NCBI GenBank assembly: GCA_021229015.1
Contig: CM037789.1
Location: 31,358,036-31,422,035, forward strand
Reading direction: 5' to 3'
DNA from: Solen grandis
Taxonomy: Eukaryota > Mollusca > Bivalvia > Adapedonta > Solenidae
DNA length: 64,000 bases
The translations under genes were made by a program, and so were the position numbers. The notes beneath the pieces were generated by a model. The model searched no databases. It saw only the letters and a program-made list of their open reading frames with translations, and was not told the origin of the DNA. Positions within the stretch are counted from its first letter, which is position 1, and the number at the start of each line of letters is the position of its first letter. Of this stretch, positions 45,735 through 58,440 are shown one piece after another.

Positions 45735-46027
45735 GTAAGATACATGGTTCTCCCTAGTAGCTACTGCATGTATTCTGAAAACCGTGTTTTGTACAAAAGA
45801 TTTCCAAGAGGTTTGAATATCTATGTATAACTTTATGACTTAATGAATATTAGTTAACTGAACCTTAAATAATGTGTGCGCCAATGGGTTTTCTTTCTAC
45901 TGCTGTGTAGAATTTTGGTTACACTATCAAATGAACAAACACAGGAGACTCTGATCAGACAGTCCTGATATACAGAAAATAAAGTTTTGAGACTATTTCT
46001 CTGCATTGTAAAAATGAGGAAAATTTT

Positions 46028-46205
46028 GTTAGTAATAAATAGAAACGCAAAGTTGTCCACTGCAGAAATGCAAGCATCAATTTTTTTTTTTTTACTTAAA
46101 AATAGAAACACAAAGTTGTCCACTGCAGAAAGCAAGCATCAAAATTTTGTTTCTAAAAATAGAAACACTTAGTTGTCCATAACAGAAATGCAAGCATCAA
46201 ATGTT
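46028..46205 (+). repeat. ~62-bp repeat, three units (block 1)
   Basis: AAACACAAAGTTGTCCACTG + CAGAAATGCAAGCATCAA recurs near 46038, 46105 and 46165. The same unit appears three more times at 46795-46960. Confidence 0.7.
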
Positions 46206-46794
46206 ATTTATTAGCAAGAAATATCTTTTAAAAAGATACTCAGCCGTGGTAACCAGCTTGATGATTAGTGTCTGAATGGTTTAACGTGTAATAGATTTTG
46301 TTGTTGGTTTAATAGTTGTGTAATTCCTGTGTCATTGCAGCTCTTTGAAATACCACAGATCCAAATAATTTGTACAAACTTGGTAGACACTTACAGCTGA
46401 GTCTTCAAACATCTGCGTATAAGACTTCGTTTCGCGGGCTACAAAACAAACCCCGATGTTACGTTTTTGTTGAATATAGGATCTGTCAGGGTCAAACAAT
46501 CAATTCTGAAATCTATGTGTTTCCTATTTTTTAGCGTTCTACCCTTTCAGTTTACCTTAAAAAGGTGCAGTGTCTTACTATTTGGGACAAAACGTTCGCA
46601 GGGGAAAAAACTTCAACTTTTAAAACAAACAGAGATCTAACGAACTCTTTTCTGCAACTCCTTTCTTTTCTTTTAATTAATTTTACAATGACCAATGGGA
46701 ATTTAGCAAAGTTTATAATAACCAATGAAAAGCCAAATTTTATTCCGCTTCATTACTGTGTGTTTCACAGGAAGTCGGTGAAAATAAACGACCA

Positions 46795-46960
46795 AAAAAA
46801 TGGAAACACTAAGTTGTCCATTACAGAAATGCAAGTCACAAATATTATTTACTAAAAAATTGAAACACAAAGTTGTCCAATGAAGAAATGCAAGCATCAA
46901 AATTTTATTAGTAAATATAGAAACACAAAGTTATCCTATGCAGAAATGAAAGCAACCCTT
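46795..46960 (+). repeat. ~58-bp repeat, three units (block 2)
   Basis: Same unit as 46028-46205, in the same orientation, separated by ~600 bp of unrelated sequence. Confidence 0.7.
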
Positions 46961-47285
46961 TTCATTCAAAGCATTCCAGCGCTGATGTATGCTCTGTGAA
47001 GATTAATGATTAATCTCTGAGCTTGTGTGTGTGGGGAGGTTGCACATTGTGACAATATGTATTTAAGGGTTGAACATTGCAGGGCTTTCTGCAGAAAAAA
47101 AATTGTGTCAATTTTTTTGTACATTTATCACCTTTAATTGACACATTTTGATGATCTCTAATTGCTTAATTCCACATAAAAACAAATTTACAATGGATTG
47201 ATTGATGTTTATACAGGTTAAAACACACACATATACAAATATATACATGCAGTTCAAATTATAAAATAGAGATTACAGCGTTTAA

Positions 47286-47519
47286 TCCTTTCCCTCATAT
47301 AGACTCATTCTGACGCACTCAGTAGGTACCACATAAAGCCTGATCTGCAGAAAACCACAGTTAAACCTTACCAAATTTAATTACAAAATCCTCATTTCCA
47401 GACCACTGAGGAGCAGCGAACAGCATAAAACCTGATCAGCCTGCGAGTTACTCGCAGGCTGATATGGTTTTATGTTGTTCGCATAGGTCTTTTCATGGTT
47501 TCCTCTATGAGGGAAAGGG
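47286..47519. mobile_element. TTAA-flanked MITE, copy 2
   Basis: Same element as 7237-7469, with one change in the left TIR (TCCTTT) and one in the 31-bp palindrome. TTAA flanks are at 47282 and 47520. Confidence 0.75.
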
Positions 47520-48849
47520 TTAAAGACACCTCACAATCAACTTTATCACAGACTAGATCAATAAAATAATTCAAAGAATGAATCAACACATTATATCTCA
47601 GTTATTGTTCACATGTCATATTACTATCACAGCTAATGCTAAAAAAATCTGTTTACAAAACCATATAATAGAAACATAAACTTTTGGAAAATTTCATATA
47701 TGCATGGGTCCAAAATCGCAGTGCAACAAGTATATATAGGATGTTAGCATGTATTATCCTAGGATTGCCCATAAAAGCTGTTTATAATAATATTATCTCA
47801 TATAAAATCATTATTATACTTTTCTTTTTGCACTAAAAGTATGTTTAAAATACATTAATGAGCCTCCAGTAACCTTGATTGATGGCTGATTTACCTGCTA
47901 TTGATCATATATCAAGATCATGATCTACAAACTAATTATTCCAAAATATGGCAAATTTAAAAGTTTCAAATTAATCTTTCATTTTCTATAATCTATTGAT
48001 TTAAAACACCAGAGTTCATTCTAGAATTGCCACAGAAGGGGCCAGTGGTCAATGCAATATCTGAAAAGGGGCCACCTGTATTTGTATTGGGTCATACTAT
48101 TGCTTATGGCAATTTCGCCTTTGTCCTGCTTTTAAAAAAAAGCTAGACTTGACAGCAGCACTTATCATTTCATTTTTATATTAACAAATTCGGTCGGGAT
48201 TATGCTTGGGCTATCTATGTTGGATACATGGGAAGTTACAAGCTAGGGATGCATAGATCTGGGTTTGGTTGTTCATTATTTTCAATATTCTTCGATTTTT
48301 TTTCGAAGCGGCTAATATATATGTGTCTGCTTGTGTTTTGACATTTTGCATTAGTCATTAAAATTTTGTGTGATGTGAGGTGAACAGCCAACCAATGAAA
48401 GCGTACCTAAATACATGTATATCGCAGACTGCTCGGATTTACAAATCTATTAAATTTGTAGAGAATTTATAGAAATAACTTCCTGGATGCACATAGTTAG
48501 GGTAAATAAACAAACCATTAACACACTGAGTATCTAAACACCTATGAACTAGAAGGTTCACGGTTATATGTCTTGTAGTGCATGTAATGCTCCAGAAAAA
48601 AATAAGTATGAAATCTAACAAAAGGGCAATAATTGCAAAAATAAGATATTCAGAGTGATGGTTTTTGTCCATTGCACTTCTCCTCCATTAGATCTATCCA
48701 CCTATGAAGTGAAGTTTCAGGGTTATATGTCTTATAGTGCATGAGTAATGCTACAATTATTAAATATGAAATTAAGCAAATGGAAATAGCTCCAAAATAT
48801 GATGTGCAGAGTTACGGCTCTTGTGCATGACACTTCTTCTCCATGAGAT

Positions 48850-49035
48850 CTATCATACTGTTATAGTTCCCTTGCTTGGTTCTCAGCATATAAGGGTTGT
48901 TCCATATACATGTAATGTGGCTGGGTGTGATATCATGCCACATGTCTGCGGCATGATACTGCAGTGTGGCAGCACTATATCTGTCTCAAGTAGACATTGT
49001 CTCCAAATGACTGAAATACTGTCGATGGGACAGAG
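48850..49035 (+). mobile_element. Truncated SINE family B copy
   Basis: It is in the opposite orientation to the other copies: GCATATAAGGGT, then GTGGCAGCACTATATCTGTC to ACTGTCGATGGGAC. The tRNA head is absent. Confidence 0.65.
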
Positions 49036-49524
49036 ATCTATCCACCTGTGATGTTTCAAGCTTTGATACTTTTTGAGTTGTGTTCCGTACAAAAAGTGTT
49101 ACAGACAGACAGAAAACTCTAACAAAAACATTAATTCTCCTCCATACATGTATAAATATGGGGGAAAACATATTTTTTCAATTTGCATAATGAACAAATT
49201 ACACAATTATTCTTAGAACTTAAAGGATTTGCTGGTAATCCTAGGGTCTATACATTGTGCAAAAAGACACATGATCATCATTTGTTATATCCGTTTTAAC
49301 CTTGACCTTTAATTTAATCATTTATATAACTATATATGGTTTTCATGATATACAAATCAATGCTTTGAGTAAGTGTTAAATTAGGAAATACCATCAATTA
49401 TTCTATTTGCAAAATATCATGATTCATACTTCCCTAAGTTTTACAATGGCTGACATTCATATGTTATCATCCCATATCAAATATACATGTGCAAAGCATT
49501 TATAATTTAACATTCACTACTGCA

Positions 49525-49610
49525 GTGTGTAGCACTATTTCTGTCTCAAGTAGACATAGTCTTTAATTGACTGAAATACATTAACTGTCGGTGGGACATT
49601 AAATCCAACA
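49525..49610 (+). mobile_element. SINE family B tail fragment
   Basis: GTGTAGCACTATTTCTGTCT to CTGTCGGTGGGACATTAAAT matches the last ~85 bp of family B. Confidence 0.6.
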
Positions 49611-50449
49611 AGCAATTTTACCATTATCATCATATTTTCTACTGTAAATTGTGATAGGTCACAAGGTTTAAATGAAGAAAAAAAAAAGCATGGACTAACT
49701 AAAAGATTTTCCACACTCATGCATTTCTATACATGTTTGCACTCAAGGTAGTTTCATTGTTGAACCCTCCAATTGTATTCTGCTGAAACAAACGTGTCTG
49801 GTAAGCATTATTTGGACAGTTTCCATAAAGAACTAATAAAGTTGGCTAACAGCTATGATAAATGACTTGTTCATCATGAAATGCAGTGCAGTCACAACAG
49901 GTAGCTATTAATGTTGGTTCACAGACTGCATTCATTGATCAGGTCAGGTTACTGTAAACCAATAATATTTTATAAGACTGGCCTAGCCAGGAAAACATTG
50001 TGTGACAAAGGATGATTAGTTACAAGCTCAGTGCTTTATGTCAATCTATTTTTTTTTTCATCTAAAATTAATGTCTACAAGCTGCTCAGGATGTTGTTAT
50101 TATATCAAAGCATATTAGTTGCCTAGCCAATACTTTAATTAATAATTACATGTAAACCCTTTTTCTCATGTTGACCTGCTTTGATACTTGGCAAGGAAGA
50201 AGCTGCCCAATCAGGGTCTCCTAAGTTTTCTCATACAATATTGTAGCTTAGATTCTACATAGCAAAGAAAACTCCATTGTTTTGTTATATGTCAATGAAA
50301 GTTTGGTTAATTAATATTCATAAATGTCATAATTTTGAGCATGAATATTCAGAAGGTAAACTGTAACAGTAACTGTAAACTGTTGATCATTATGAGCATA
50401 TAGCAGGAAAGTATTGAGAAATGCAGTCTGATTGTTTTTGGGTTTTTTT

Positions 50450-50580
50450 AAGTTTGCTTTGCGACTGTATTTCAGTCATAAAGCAACGTCCACCTAATTG
50501 CAGGTGGAGAAAGACCCTGAATGCTTTGAGGCATCCAGGTAGAACCACCAACCTTCTGCAAGCCAACTGAAGTGGAGCCT
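50450..50580 (-). mobile_element. Truncated SINE family A copy
   Basis: It contains GACTGTATTTCAGTCATAAA and ACGTCCACCTAATTGCAGGT, matching the tail half of family A. The tRNA head is missing. Confidence 0.6.
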
Positions 50581-51064
50581 GAAATATATCATTAACACAG
50601 TATTACTACACAATAGCAATTATAAATGTTTTAAATTTTTTATATATATATATAGTAGCATTATAATTTACTATAAGTTCTTTTGATTGGTTCAGTATGA
50701 AAAATCCAACAAAAACACTTGTAAAGTTGATCATTTATCAGCGTTCAGGCTTACACCTGCATCAGGTTAATGTAAATAACAACAAGCAGAAGTTAGTCTT
50801 TTTTTTCTTTTCTTTTTTTTTTTTTTTTGATTGGTTCAGAAAGTTACACTGCCATAGCATGTGAGCAGAGAGGAAACAGGAGATGCCAGACAAGAATTTG
50901 ATTAACCAAAAAACTGCAGGAAAATCCCATCTGATAAGCAAGAACGTTCTGTGTTGTGCTTATCAGTACCATGGAGATAAAGAAGTCTGCTCAGAGTAAA
51001 ATTTGCTTTCAGTTATGCCAGGTTTTTCTTTGGTATACAAAGATGTATGATTTATTGGGCTAAA

Positions 51065-51400
51065 GTGTCAAAGGGTGACATTGTGCATAGAGGTAAAAGC
51101 ATCTGTCATATTGGAAAAGGGTAAAGTTGCAAAGGGTGACATAGCCTTGTGGTATTGAGGTAAAAGCATCTGTCGTATTGGAAAAGGGTAAAGTTGCATA
51201 GGGTGACATAGCCTTGTGGTATTGAGGTAAAAGCATCTGTCATATTGGAAAAGGGTAAAGTTGCATAGGGTGACATAGCCTTGTGGTATTGAGGTAAAAG
51301 CATCTGTCGTATTGGAAAAGGGTAAAGTTGCAAAGGGTGACATAGCCTTGTGGTATTGAGGTAAAAGCATCTGTCCTATTAGAAAAGGGTGAAGTGGCAA
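51065..51400 (+). repeat. 67-bp minisatellite, five units
   Basis: GGTAAAAGCATCTGT starts at 51092, 51159, 51226, 51293 and 51360. Since 67 is not a multiple of 3, the open frame on the minus strand cycles through all phases and is not a gene. Confidence 0.92.
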
Positions 51401-51924
51401 AGAGATAGATGGAATTGTGGCATGGAGGTAATAGTATCAGAGTTCAGAGGTCAAAGGCTCTAGAGACTATACAGTATAGCTGCTTGAGTTTAACCTGGAG
51501 GTCCTTTACTACCAACTAATTGAGTCTTGACTATATGTAGGTCATCATGATTGAAAATTATCCTTGTAACCAGTATAAAACCAGGCTCAAACTCCACCAA
51601 CAATACTTAGCCCTAAGTAATTCTTGTATTCTTAATAAGTTCTATGATTTTTTTCCTTGAATTTTGAAGGGTCCGTTACCCCTTCATTTGTGACAAATGG
51701 GCGTCATTTTTCTGAAAATTGTGAAAACAGGGAGTGGCGTTTCTACTGATATTGTGAGGAGAAAATGTGGGCAATGATAGAATATCTGCAGTTTTTCTAC
51801 AAAATGTTAGGGAATGGTTTATATTTTTAAAAAAGCTGTGATATTTTAGAAGAGAAGCACCCTAGAAATTAATTCATCTGAGTTGAAAGGGTTTAAATCA
51901 TGCGTCTATCAGAAATGTATTTAA

Positions 51925-52158
51925 CCCTTTCCCTCATATAGACTCATTTTGACGCCCTCAGTAGGTATCACATAAAGCCTGATCTGCAGAAAACCACAGT
52001 TAAACCTTACAAAATTTAATTACAAAATCCTCATTTCCAGACCACTGAGGAGCAGCGAACAGCATAAAACCTGATCAGCCTGCGAGTTACTCGCAGGCTG
52101 ATCTGGTTTTATGCTGTTCGCATAGGTCTTTTCATGGTTTCCTCTATGAGGGAAAGGG
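51925..52158. mobile_element. TTAA-flanked MITE, copy 3
   Basis: Same element, with intact TIRs and palindrome. TTAA is at 51921-51924 and 52159-52162. Confidence 0.75.
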
Positions 52159-52358
52159 TTAAGTTTTAGTTAGAGCTAAGTATGGTTGATGGAATTTAAG
52201 TGATCTTTGAGAAGTCTCTGCACCTGAGAGATAAAAAAGATAACACAAGAAGAAAAGTTCAGGTAAAGAATTTGCCATATCTCAAATAAAGAATTACCTG
52301 CATTGGTTGTCAAAGGTTAGGTGACTGACAGAAGTTGTTTGGAGCAAGGTTCATGCAG

Positions 52359-52458
52359 NNNNNNNNNNNNNNNNNNNNNNNNNNNNNNNNNNNNNNNNNN
52401 NNNNNNNNNNNNNNNNNNNNNNNNNNNNNNNNNNNNNNNNNNNNNNNNNNNNNNNNNN
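52359..52458. other. Assembly gap (100 N)
   Basis: Exactly 100 N of unknown real length. Confidence 1.
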
Positions 52459-53017
52459 AAGAGTGATTTCAAGCAAAGCGCCCCTAGCGGCAAAATGAGA
52501 AACAAAATTGATCAAAATTTTACCATTAGGAACCTAGCAATGCAGCAAATAGTTCAGTAAAGTATACAAGTCGCACTAGTCGAACATTCTATTTCTTATA
52601 TATCACAGTTTGAAGCATCAAAACTGACTTACAATTATTCCAAAAAAGGAACAAACTTTGGACTGCCGTAAAATGACCAAATCAAGTCCAATCTTCAAAA
52701 ACTAAACATCACTGGAAAGAGCTTTTCAAGAACTGAAACTTTTGTGCATATACTTACAATGAAATATTTTTAGTTTTGGAGCTATTTGGGGCCGAATAAA
52801 AACACAATAATCGTAATATGACCGTGACCTTTTCATTTATTTTTTAACTTTTTAATTGTGAGGCCCTTTCAGACATAACAATACATAACTTGTGAACATT
52901 TCATGAAGAATGAACAGAAAATAAAGTCAGAAGCGACAAAAAACATATTTTTGAAATGTTAATTTTTCCTAAAATTTAGTGAAGTTTGGCCGTTTCTAGA
53001 GGACAAACCATGCATTT

Positions 53018-53019
<2 letters not shown>

Positions 53020-53061
<42 letters not shown>
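53020..53061 (+). repeat. (AT)n microsatellite
   Basis: About 20 AT units, downstream of the GPCR gene. Confidence 0.95.
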
Positions 53062-53065
<4 letters not shown>

Positions 53066-53432
53066 GGACTGCAAAAGACCTACATGTGTAATTCAGTGAC
53101 TGAGAAAGTGGGACAAACGGAAGTTGTCAATTGTCAAGTTGATTATTGCATTTGTAAGATGACTTTACATATTACGGCTTCCATTTTTCGTGAAGCAGAA
53201 TACGTGCGGTTTACATTTGAAACAATAATAATAATAAAAAAAAACTACTGCTATTTAGTTTTTCATCAAAATGCATTTTAAATAAAAGTTAAGTTTTATG
53301 TGCAAACCAAAAGCTTTTCGCAATATTTTCCAATTCTATTTTATACACAAATTCTGCTTATTTCACGGGAGCATGTCACTTCCTTGCCACCCCTTTTAAT
53401 CATCTTTCAGTACATTCTGCAAAATTGAATTC

Positions 53433-54695
53433 TCAAGGGCATCTTCCAAAACATCTCTGGAAAAAATACTTGCGAAAAGAACTGTTAAGAATACCATAGA
53501 CCCATGGGTTGAGTCCACTATTCATAAGATATGATCTGATACTGATTTGCAACACCACTAGTCTTGACCCGGAAATGCTATCCCTCTCCTCGGTAGAAAT
53601 TGTATGCCTCCATATCATTATGATCAGGTAGGGTAAGTAGCTGAGAAGCAGGAGTGCAGTAACCACTATCATTATAAAGGTAACCTTTAGTGTTTCAATA
53701 TCCACATCTTTATGATTCGCTGCTTCCTTGTTTTTCCTCGTTGAAGTCGTGGTTGAGGTTTTGTTTTTGCCTGTCGTGACATTTCCCATGATCGTCTCAT
53801 GTTCCTTTTTCTGACGGAAATCGGTTTCGAATTGTTCTGCTAATTCCGTTACTTCTGTGTTTGATGTTTCAGAGAGAATTACAGCACTGTTGGATACAGT
53901 GCAATCTTTGTCGGAAGATCCGCATCCTTTCTGTTCTGAGGGCAAAGGTTTTGTCATAGTAAACTCTTCGCCAGTCAAATTTGAAGTCAGCCTGGTCTTG
54001 TTATGACGTAATAATGCTTTCCTGTGACGAAATATAACCTTTGCTATTCTGGAATATAGAGCGCAAACACTTGTTGTTATGATAACAAATAAAATGACAT
54101 GAACTCCATTAAACACTAGTATGTAGATTCTGTATGATGGATCATTTCTAGTTGAGCATTCGGTTCCATGTAATGTACGATTGTATTCATTAGGTAGAGG
54201 CCTTTCCACGGCGGAGAAAAATAAAAGTACAGGCCAAGACAACAGCAATGAAACAAAGAGAATCCCAATGCCAATGACTTTTGCGCCTTGGTTTGTGATT
54301 TGTCTAGACGAGAGGCGATATATCCTGTTATAGCGATCGACTGCAATGGCGAATAATGTAAGAACTGAACCGATGGCGACAGTATAGTTTATAAAACGTA
54401 TGACTTTGCATGCCTCGGCATTGTCATATGTAAAAAACTTAATTACATCAACAATTTCATTTGGCATCGTTACACAGCTGGCTACAATGTCGAATAGTGC
54501 CAACATGACAATGAAGAATGTGTTTGTGTTTCGTTTGGAAACAAAGCCATAGAATACGATCACCATGGAATTGCCAATGAGACCGGAGACCATCAAAAGG
54601 CCAATGTAGATGACGACGGGAACCGTCAGTTGAGCTCTTTTCTCACTCATCTGAGCCATCAGGAGTGCATCATCAACAGTAATATTCCCCATCAT
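53433..54695 (-). CDS. Class A (rhodopsin-like) orphan G-protein-coupled receptor
   Basis: This is a 420-aa seven-helix receptor on a single coding exon, presumably in the plasma membrane. Seen: N-glycosylation sites at N4 and N172; TM1 with GN at 41-42; TM2 with LALFD (65-69); the C96-C180 disulfide pair; DRY at 120-122 ending TM3; Trp154 in TM4; a long charged third loop (~220-330) rich in Ser/Thr/Lys; TM6 with SYLP (352-355) in place of CWxP; and NPWVY (396-400) in TM7, then a Cys-containing short tail. The start is ATG 54693-54695, followed by a second ATG. An acceptor TTTTCAG at about 54721 indicates a spliced 5' UTR. The ligand cannot be named; a peptide-type receptor is a guess. Confidence 0.9.
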   Translation of the reverse strand: MMGNITVDDALLMAQMSEKRAQLTVPVVIYIGLLMVSGLIGNSMVIVFYGFVSKRNTNTFFIVMLALFDIVASCVTMPNEIVDVIKFFTYDNAEACKVIRFINYTVAIGSVLTLFAIAVDRYNRIYRLSSRQITNQGAKVIGIGILFVSLLLSWPVLLFFSAVERPLPNEYNRTLHGTECSTRNDPSYRIYILVFNGVHVILFVIITTSVCALYSRIAKVIFRHRKALLRHNKTRLTSNLTGEEFTMTKPLPSEQKGCGSSDKDCTVSNSAVILSETSNTEVTELAEQFETDFRQKKEHETIMGNVTTGKNKTSTTTSTRKNKEAANHKDVDIETLKVTFIMIVVTALLLLSYLPYLIIMIWRHTISTEERDSISGSRLVVLQISIRSYLMNSGLNPWVYGILNSSFRKYFFQRCFGRCP

Positions 54696-54739
54696 AGTTC
54701 CAAGGATTGGTATGGCAAATCTGAAAATTTGTAAAGCTC

Positions 54740-56715
54740 ATTTATATCACTATTATAGGAATGGACGTTTGTGTGTTTCTGTGTTTCTTTTTATTTATCT
54801 CTCTTTGTATGTATGTATGTATGTATGTATGTATGTGCGAGTATGTATGAATTAAAATACGTGTGTTTGTCTCATGAATATTAATATACATATAGTCTAC
54901 TTATCAAATTTAAACATGTTTTTGTTTTATTGTTTACACACATGTATGCACGTGTGTGCGCGTGCTTGCGTTGGTTTATGCTAATAATATTACTACATCT
55001 TAAATAGAGTTCAAGTTAAATTCAAAATATAGATAGCGTTTAAAATACAAAATTTCTAAAATATCAAACACACTTACTACTTTTAAATCAAATAATAATG
55101 AACAGAATCCAAACTAATCCCCTTGCTTTTGACACTACCACCTTAACACATAATAATAATCGTTAATAATCCTGAGATCATACTTAATGTCCTGAATTCA
55201 AACAGTTTTATCAAAGGATTCAATATAAATGTATGCTATTGAATAATCTCAACTTTTCATCGACTGTGTTTCCTGTTCGGAGCAGCGCGCTCATTTATAC
55301 AAAATATCCGAGAACGGATATAGCCGAGTATATCTGTAATATAATCATACAGTTATATTAAAAGATTCAATTGGGAGACAACCGATAGTACAACAAATGC
55401 AGTCTAGTGACGAGGGTGTGGTGGATGTTTTTTTTCTTCTTTTTAACTTAATCATCCTAGTTCAACGAAATTAGCTTCCCGGGAAATTTTGAGATTGAAG
55501 AGTCATCAATTAGTTTGGTTCAAAGTGACATATCAGTTGTACTGTATAACTCATCATACTTTTCATTTTATGATTTGCTTTTGTTTTGAGTTTATATCCT
55601 TTTTTCTGTCCTTTCTTCTGTAAGATCATATATCATTTCTTCTTTCAGTTCTTCCTGGTGGCCGAGTTGATTAAGCTTGAATGCTTTTGTTGAAACTTTT
55701 ATACACTCGATGAAATAAGCCCCAAAAAGTTACTCAGAATGGTTGGTCCATGTGTCGCTAAACATCACAGCGGGAAGTGTTTGATGTTAATGGCTAAATG
55801 GCCTGTGGTCAGTCAACCTGCTGGGAATTGCATATATTAAGGTATTTCTAGACTAGATCCTTAGTGGAAATCTGATAATGGCTTGTAAACAAACAATAAT
55901 TCTCTCCCTTGTATTTGTTATGATATTGGACTGAATCTGTGCAGGTTAAAATCGGATCATATTGTTACTGTTTAAATATGATTTTAACATTTGCTACACT
56001 ACGTAGCAACTTAACAATAGCTACACTATATACATGTAAAATCTATAAATTGTCTCCGCAAAAAAAAAATCTTGCAACACCAATAGTTTTGTTACTATAT
56101 CTCAGACTCTATAGCAATTATATAAAAACTATATGCCAAAATGAAAGAACAATATTTGATATATCTTTTGGTATTTCTTTTGTGGGAATATCGAGTGGAT
56201 AATTTATTGTTTTAAGGCTATAATGGACATACGGGTTGTCAATCAAAAGTCAGAAAATAGAGTTGGACTCATAATAAAAGTGAGAATGTATAAACAACAC
56301 TGAAACAATAACAATGTTTTTTATTTATTATTATTATTATTTTTGTACAAAGCAAAGGTATTTAGGATTTACGCAGTTTCAGAGAAATTTCAATAGTTTC
56401 TTACATTTCATTAGAAAGCAATTCTCACAGATCTAACAGCTCAGGTACGATCCTTACGGCACAATATACGATCAGTATTGGGTAGACGGTTTTGATTCAT
56501 AATCTTAAAAAATTACAACTTTGTAGGAATAACAAAGCAGTGAACGATATATTCATTAGATGTGATCATTAAGTAGATATTTACTACTTGGAACTTTACA
56601 TGAAAGGCAAAGAAATTGTATTGTGCATTTTCTGACTTTTTAAACTCCAGAATTTGTGGAGTTACAATATATTGTGTTGGTAAAGGTCTTTAAAAAACAA
56701 TAGATCTATAATCAT
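54740..56715. other. GPCR upstream region, no gene seen
   Basis: It should contain the 5' UTR exon(s) and promoter of the GPCR, which I could not place. AT-rich with a TATG run. Confidence 0.4.
54806..54848 (+). repeat. (TATG)n microsatellite
   Basis: Seven perfect TATG units and degenerate ones, ~110 bp upstream of the GPCR start. Confidence 0.9.
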
Positions 56716-56729
56716 CGCTAATTAAGTGA

Positions 56730-56930
56730 GAGTTTAGTTTAAACTTATTTATTTTACGTCGATTGGGAAACAAGTTATTACAACTTATACTGATCCCTCT
56801 CGACTGTTCCTGGGTTGAGCCAGTATTTTGCGCCCGGGAAGGTCACGAAGAGTTCTTGCCTCAAACGGGGTTCGAACCAACAACCTTCGGATCCGTAATC
56901 GGATACGTTACCACTAGACCACGGCGCCCT
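56730..56930 (-). mobile_element. tRNA-derived SINE, family C, with target duplication
   Basis: TAATTAAGTGA flanks it (56719-56729 and 56931-56941). The minus strand begins AGGGCGCCGTGGTCTAGTGG, an A box, with B box GGTTCGAACCCC about 50 nt later. The body ends in ...AAATAAGTTTAAAC. Confidence 0.88.
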
Positions 56931-57639
56931 TAATTAAGTGATAATTGATTGCATGGCTAGGAGTTTATCTTTTCAAAAATATATAGGTTATATGTAACAT
57001 ATAGGGAAGCTGGAATATAACCAACAAATCACATAGTCTTGCAAGATTATTTAGGGTGTGTATATACGACAATATAAATATAAAATGAAAATATATTCCT
57101 GCAGCCATTGAACATTCGTACATGCTAGAATATGTGTAAACTGATAAACTGATAAAGCAGCTTCAACTCTTCACACAAGAATACTTTTATATTAACCTGA
57201 AAAATAGTGAGATTTTTTAAAGTTTTAAATCATTCTTTTCAGACATACCATGTGACCTATTACAGTCCACTACTACCTTCATGTAACCTTATGCACGTGC
57301 GTAACAATTAGGCAGAAAGTCAAAATCCAAATATGCTCAAAACCGATGAGAAAATTTGAGGTTGAACATGTTATTTTATGTAAAACCACTATACAAATCA
57401 CAACCAGTTATGGAAATAAAATTCAAAAATGAGACTTTGTGTATGAATAAATGGTGCAATGACAATTGACGTTATAATTAATGTTAATCTCAGAAAGCAC
57501 TGGCAAGTTCAAGTTCAAATTTTATTTATTGTCGGAGATATATTTTTCAACAGAAAACTTTAGGCATGGATAGCTATAAACCAACAAATGAATAGATATA
57601 TACCGACAATGGTAGCATGACGTCTATTTGTGGTATTCA

Positions 57640-57681
57640 GAGAAAGAGAGAGAGAGAGAGAGAGACAGAGAGAGAGACAGA
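57640..57681 (+). repeat. (GA)n microsatellite
   Basis: A GA run with two ACAG interruptions. Confidence 0.9.
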
Positions 57682-58289
57682 AGGGAAATGAATTTCATTT
57701 TATGAAAGTATTGATACGATCAACTTGGTTATTGATATGTATAAGTATGTGTACATTACAGGAATTTAGTAGCCAGTGAATGCCATATCTGTCCCGGTAA
57801 TCAAAGAATTTCCTCGAAACAGATGATCAGATAGCATGACTCATTGAAACTCGTAATTTTGTTTACGAGTATGTGTGCGCGTGCATGTTTGAATGTGTGT
57901 CTATTTAGACTGTACACTAGTTCTTGGAATTCAATCATAATTGATGTGCAAATTTATTTTATTTTTATTTTTCACGTCACGAAATACTTTGAGGTTGAGG
58001 GGGGATACAGTATCAACATTGAATTATATACAGTACATGTAATTAAAATGTTTGTTTATCTATATAATGCGAAATTTATGTGTGTGATTATTATATACCT
58101 GAAACTGTGTGAGTGTTTACCCTGTGTGCGTGAAATAACGATATTGTATTTTTTTGGCATATTTGTATTGCTTATTTTATTCACTATGTATGTGAATATA
58201 AGCTTAATGACGATATAAAAGATGAAGAGTTAAAATTTCCGATATAAAGAACTCTACATGTATATGCTGCTTATTGCATTTCAATCGAT

Positions 58290-58440
58290 CGAATGGGATG
58301 AAATGCAGAACTTTCCATCGCTGGTATAACGACCCACTGATAATCTTTCTGTCACCTTCTGTAAGCAGAGGTGACACATAGGGATCACTTTTACGTCGTC
58401 TGTCTGTCTGTCCGTCTGTCCACCTTTTCCGTCAAGCTTC
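58290..58440 (+). repeat. Dispersed-element edge with (GTCT)n
   Basis: GAGGTGACACATAGGGATCA followed by CGTCTGTCTGTCTGTCCG, a pattern I associate with ends of bivalve dispersed elements. Confidence 0.4.

Larger units (their letters stand above)
47525..50440. other. Probable ANKIB1-like intron or intergenic DNA
   Basis: No exon resembling ankyrin repeats, RING or IBR domains is visible. It holds the two SINE B fragments listed and otherwise AT-rich sequence. Confidence 0.5.

Noticed and set aside
51068..51400. 110-codon repetitive frame
   Set aside because: It is a product of five 67-bp repeat units; the unit length is not a multiple of three.
57844..58218. 124-codon hydrophobic frame
   Set aside because: AT-rich low-complexity sequence with no family motif or expression signal.
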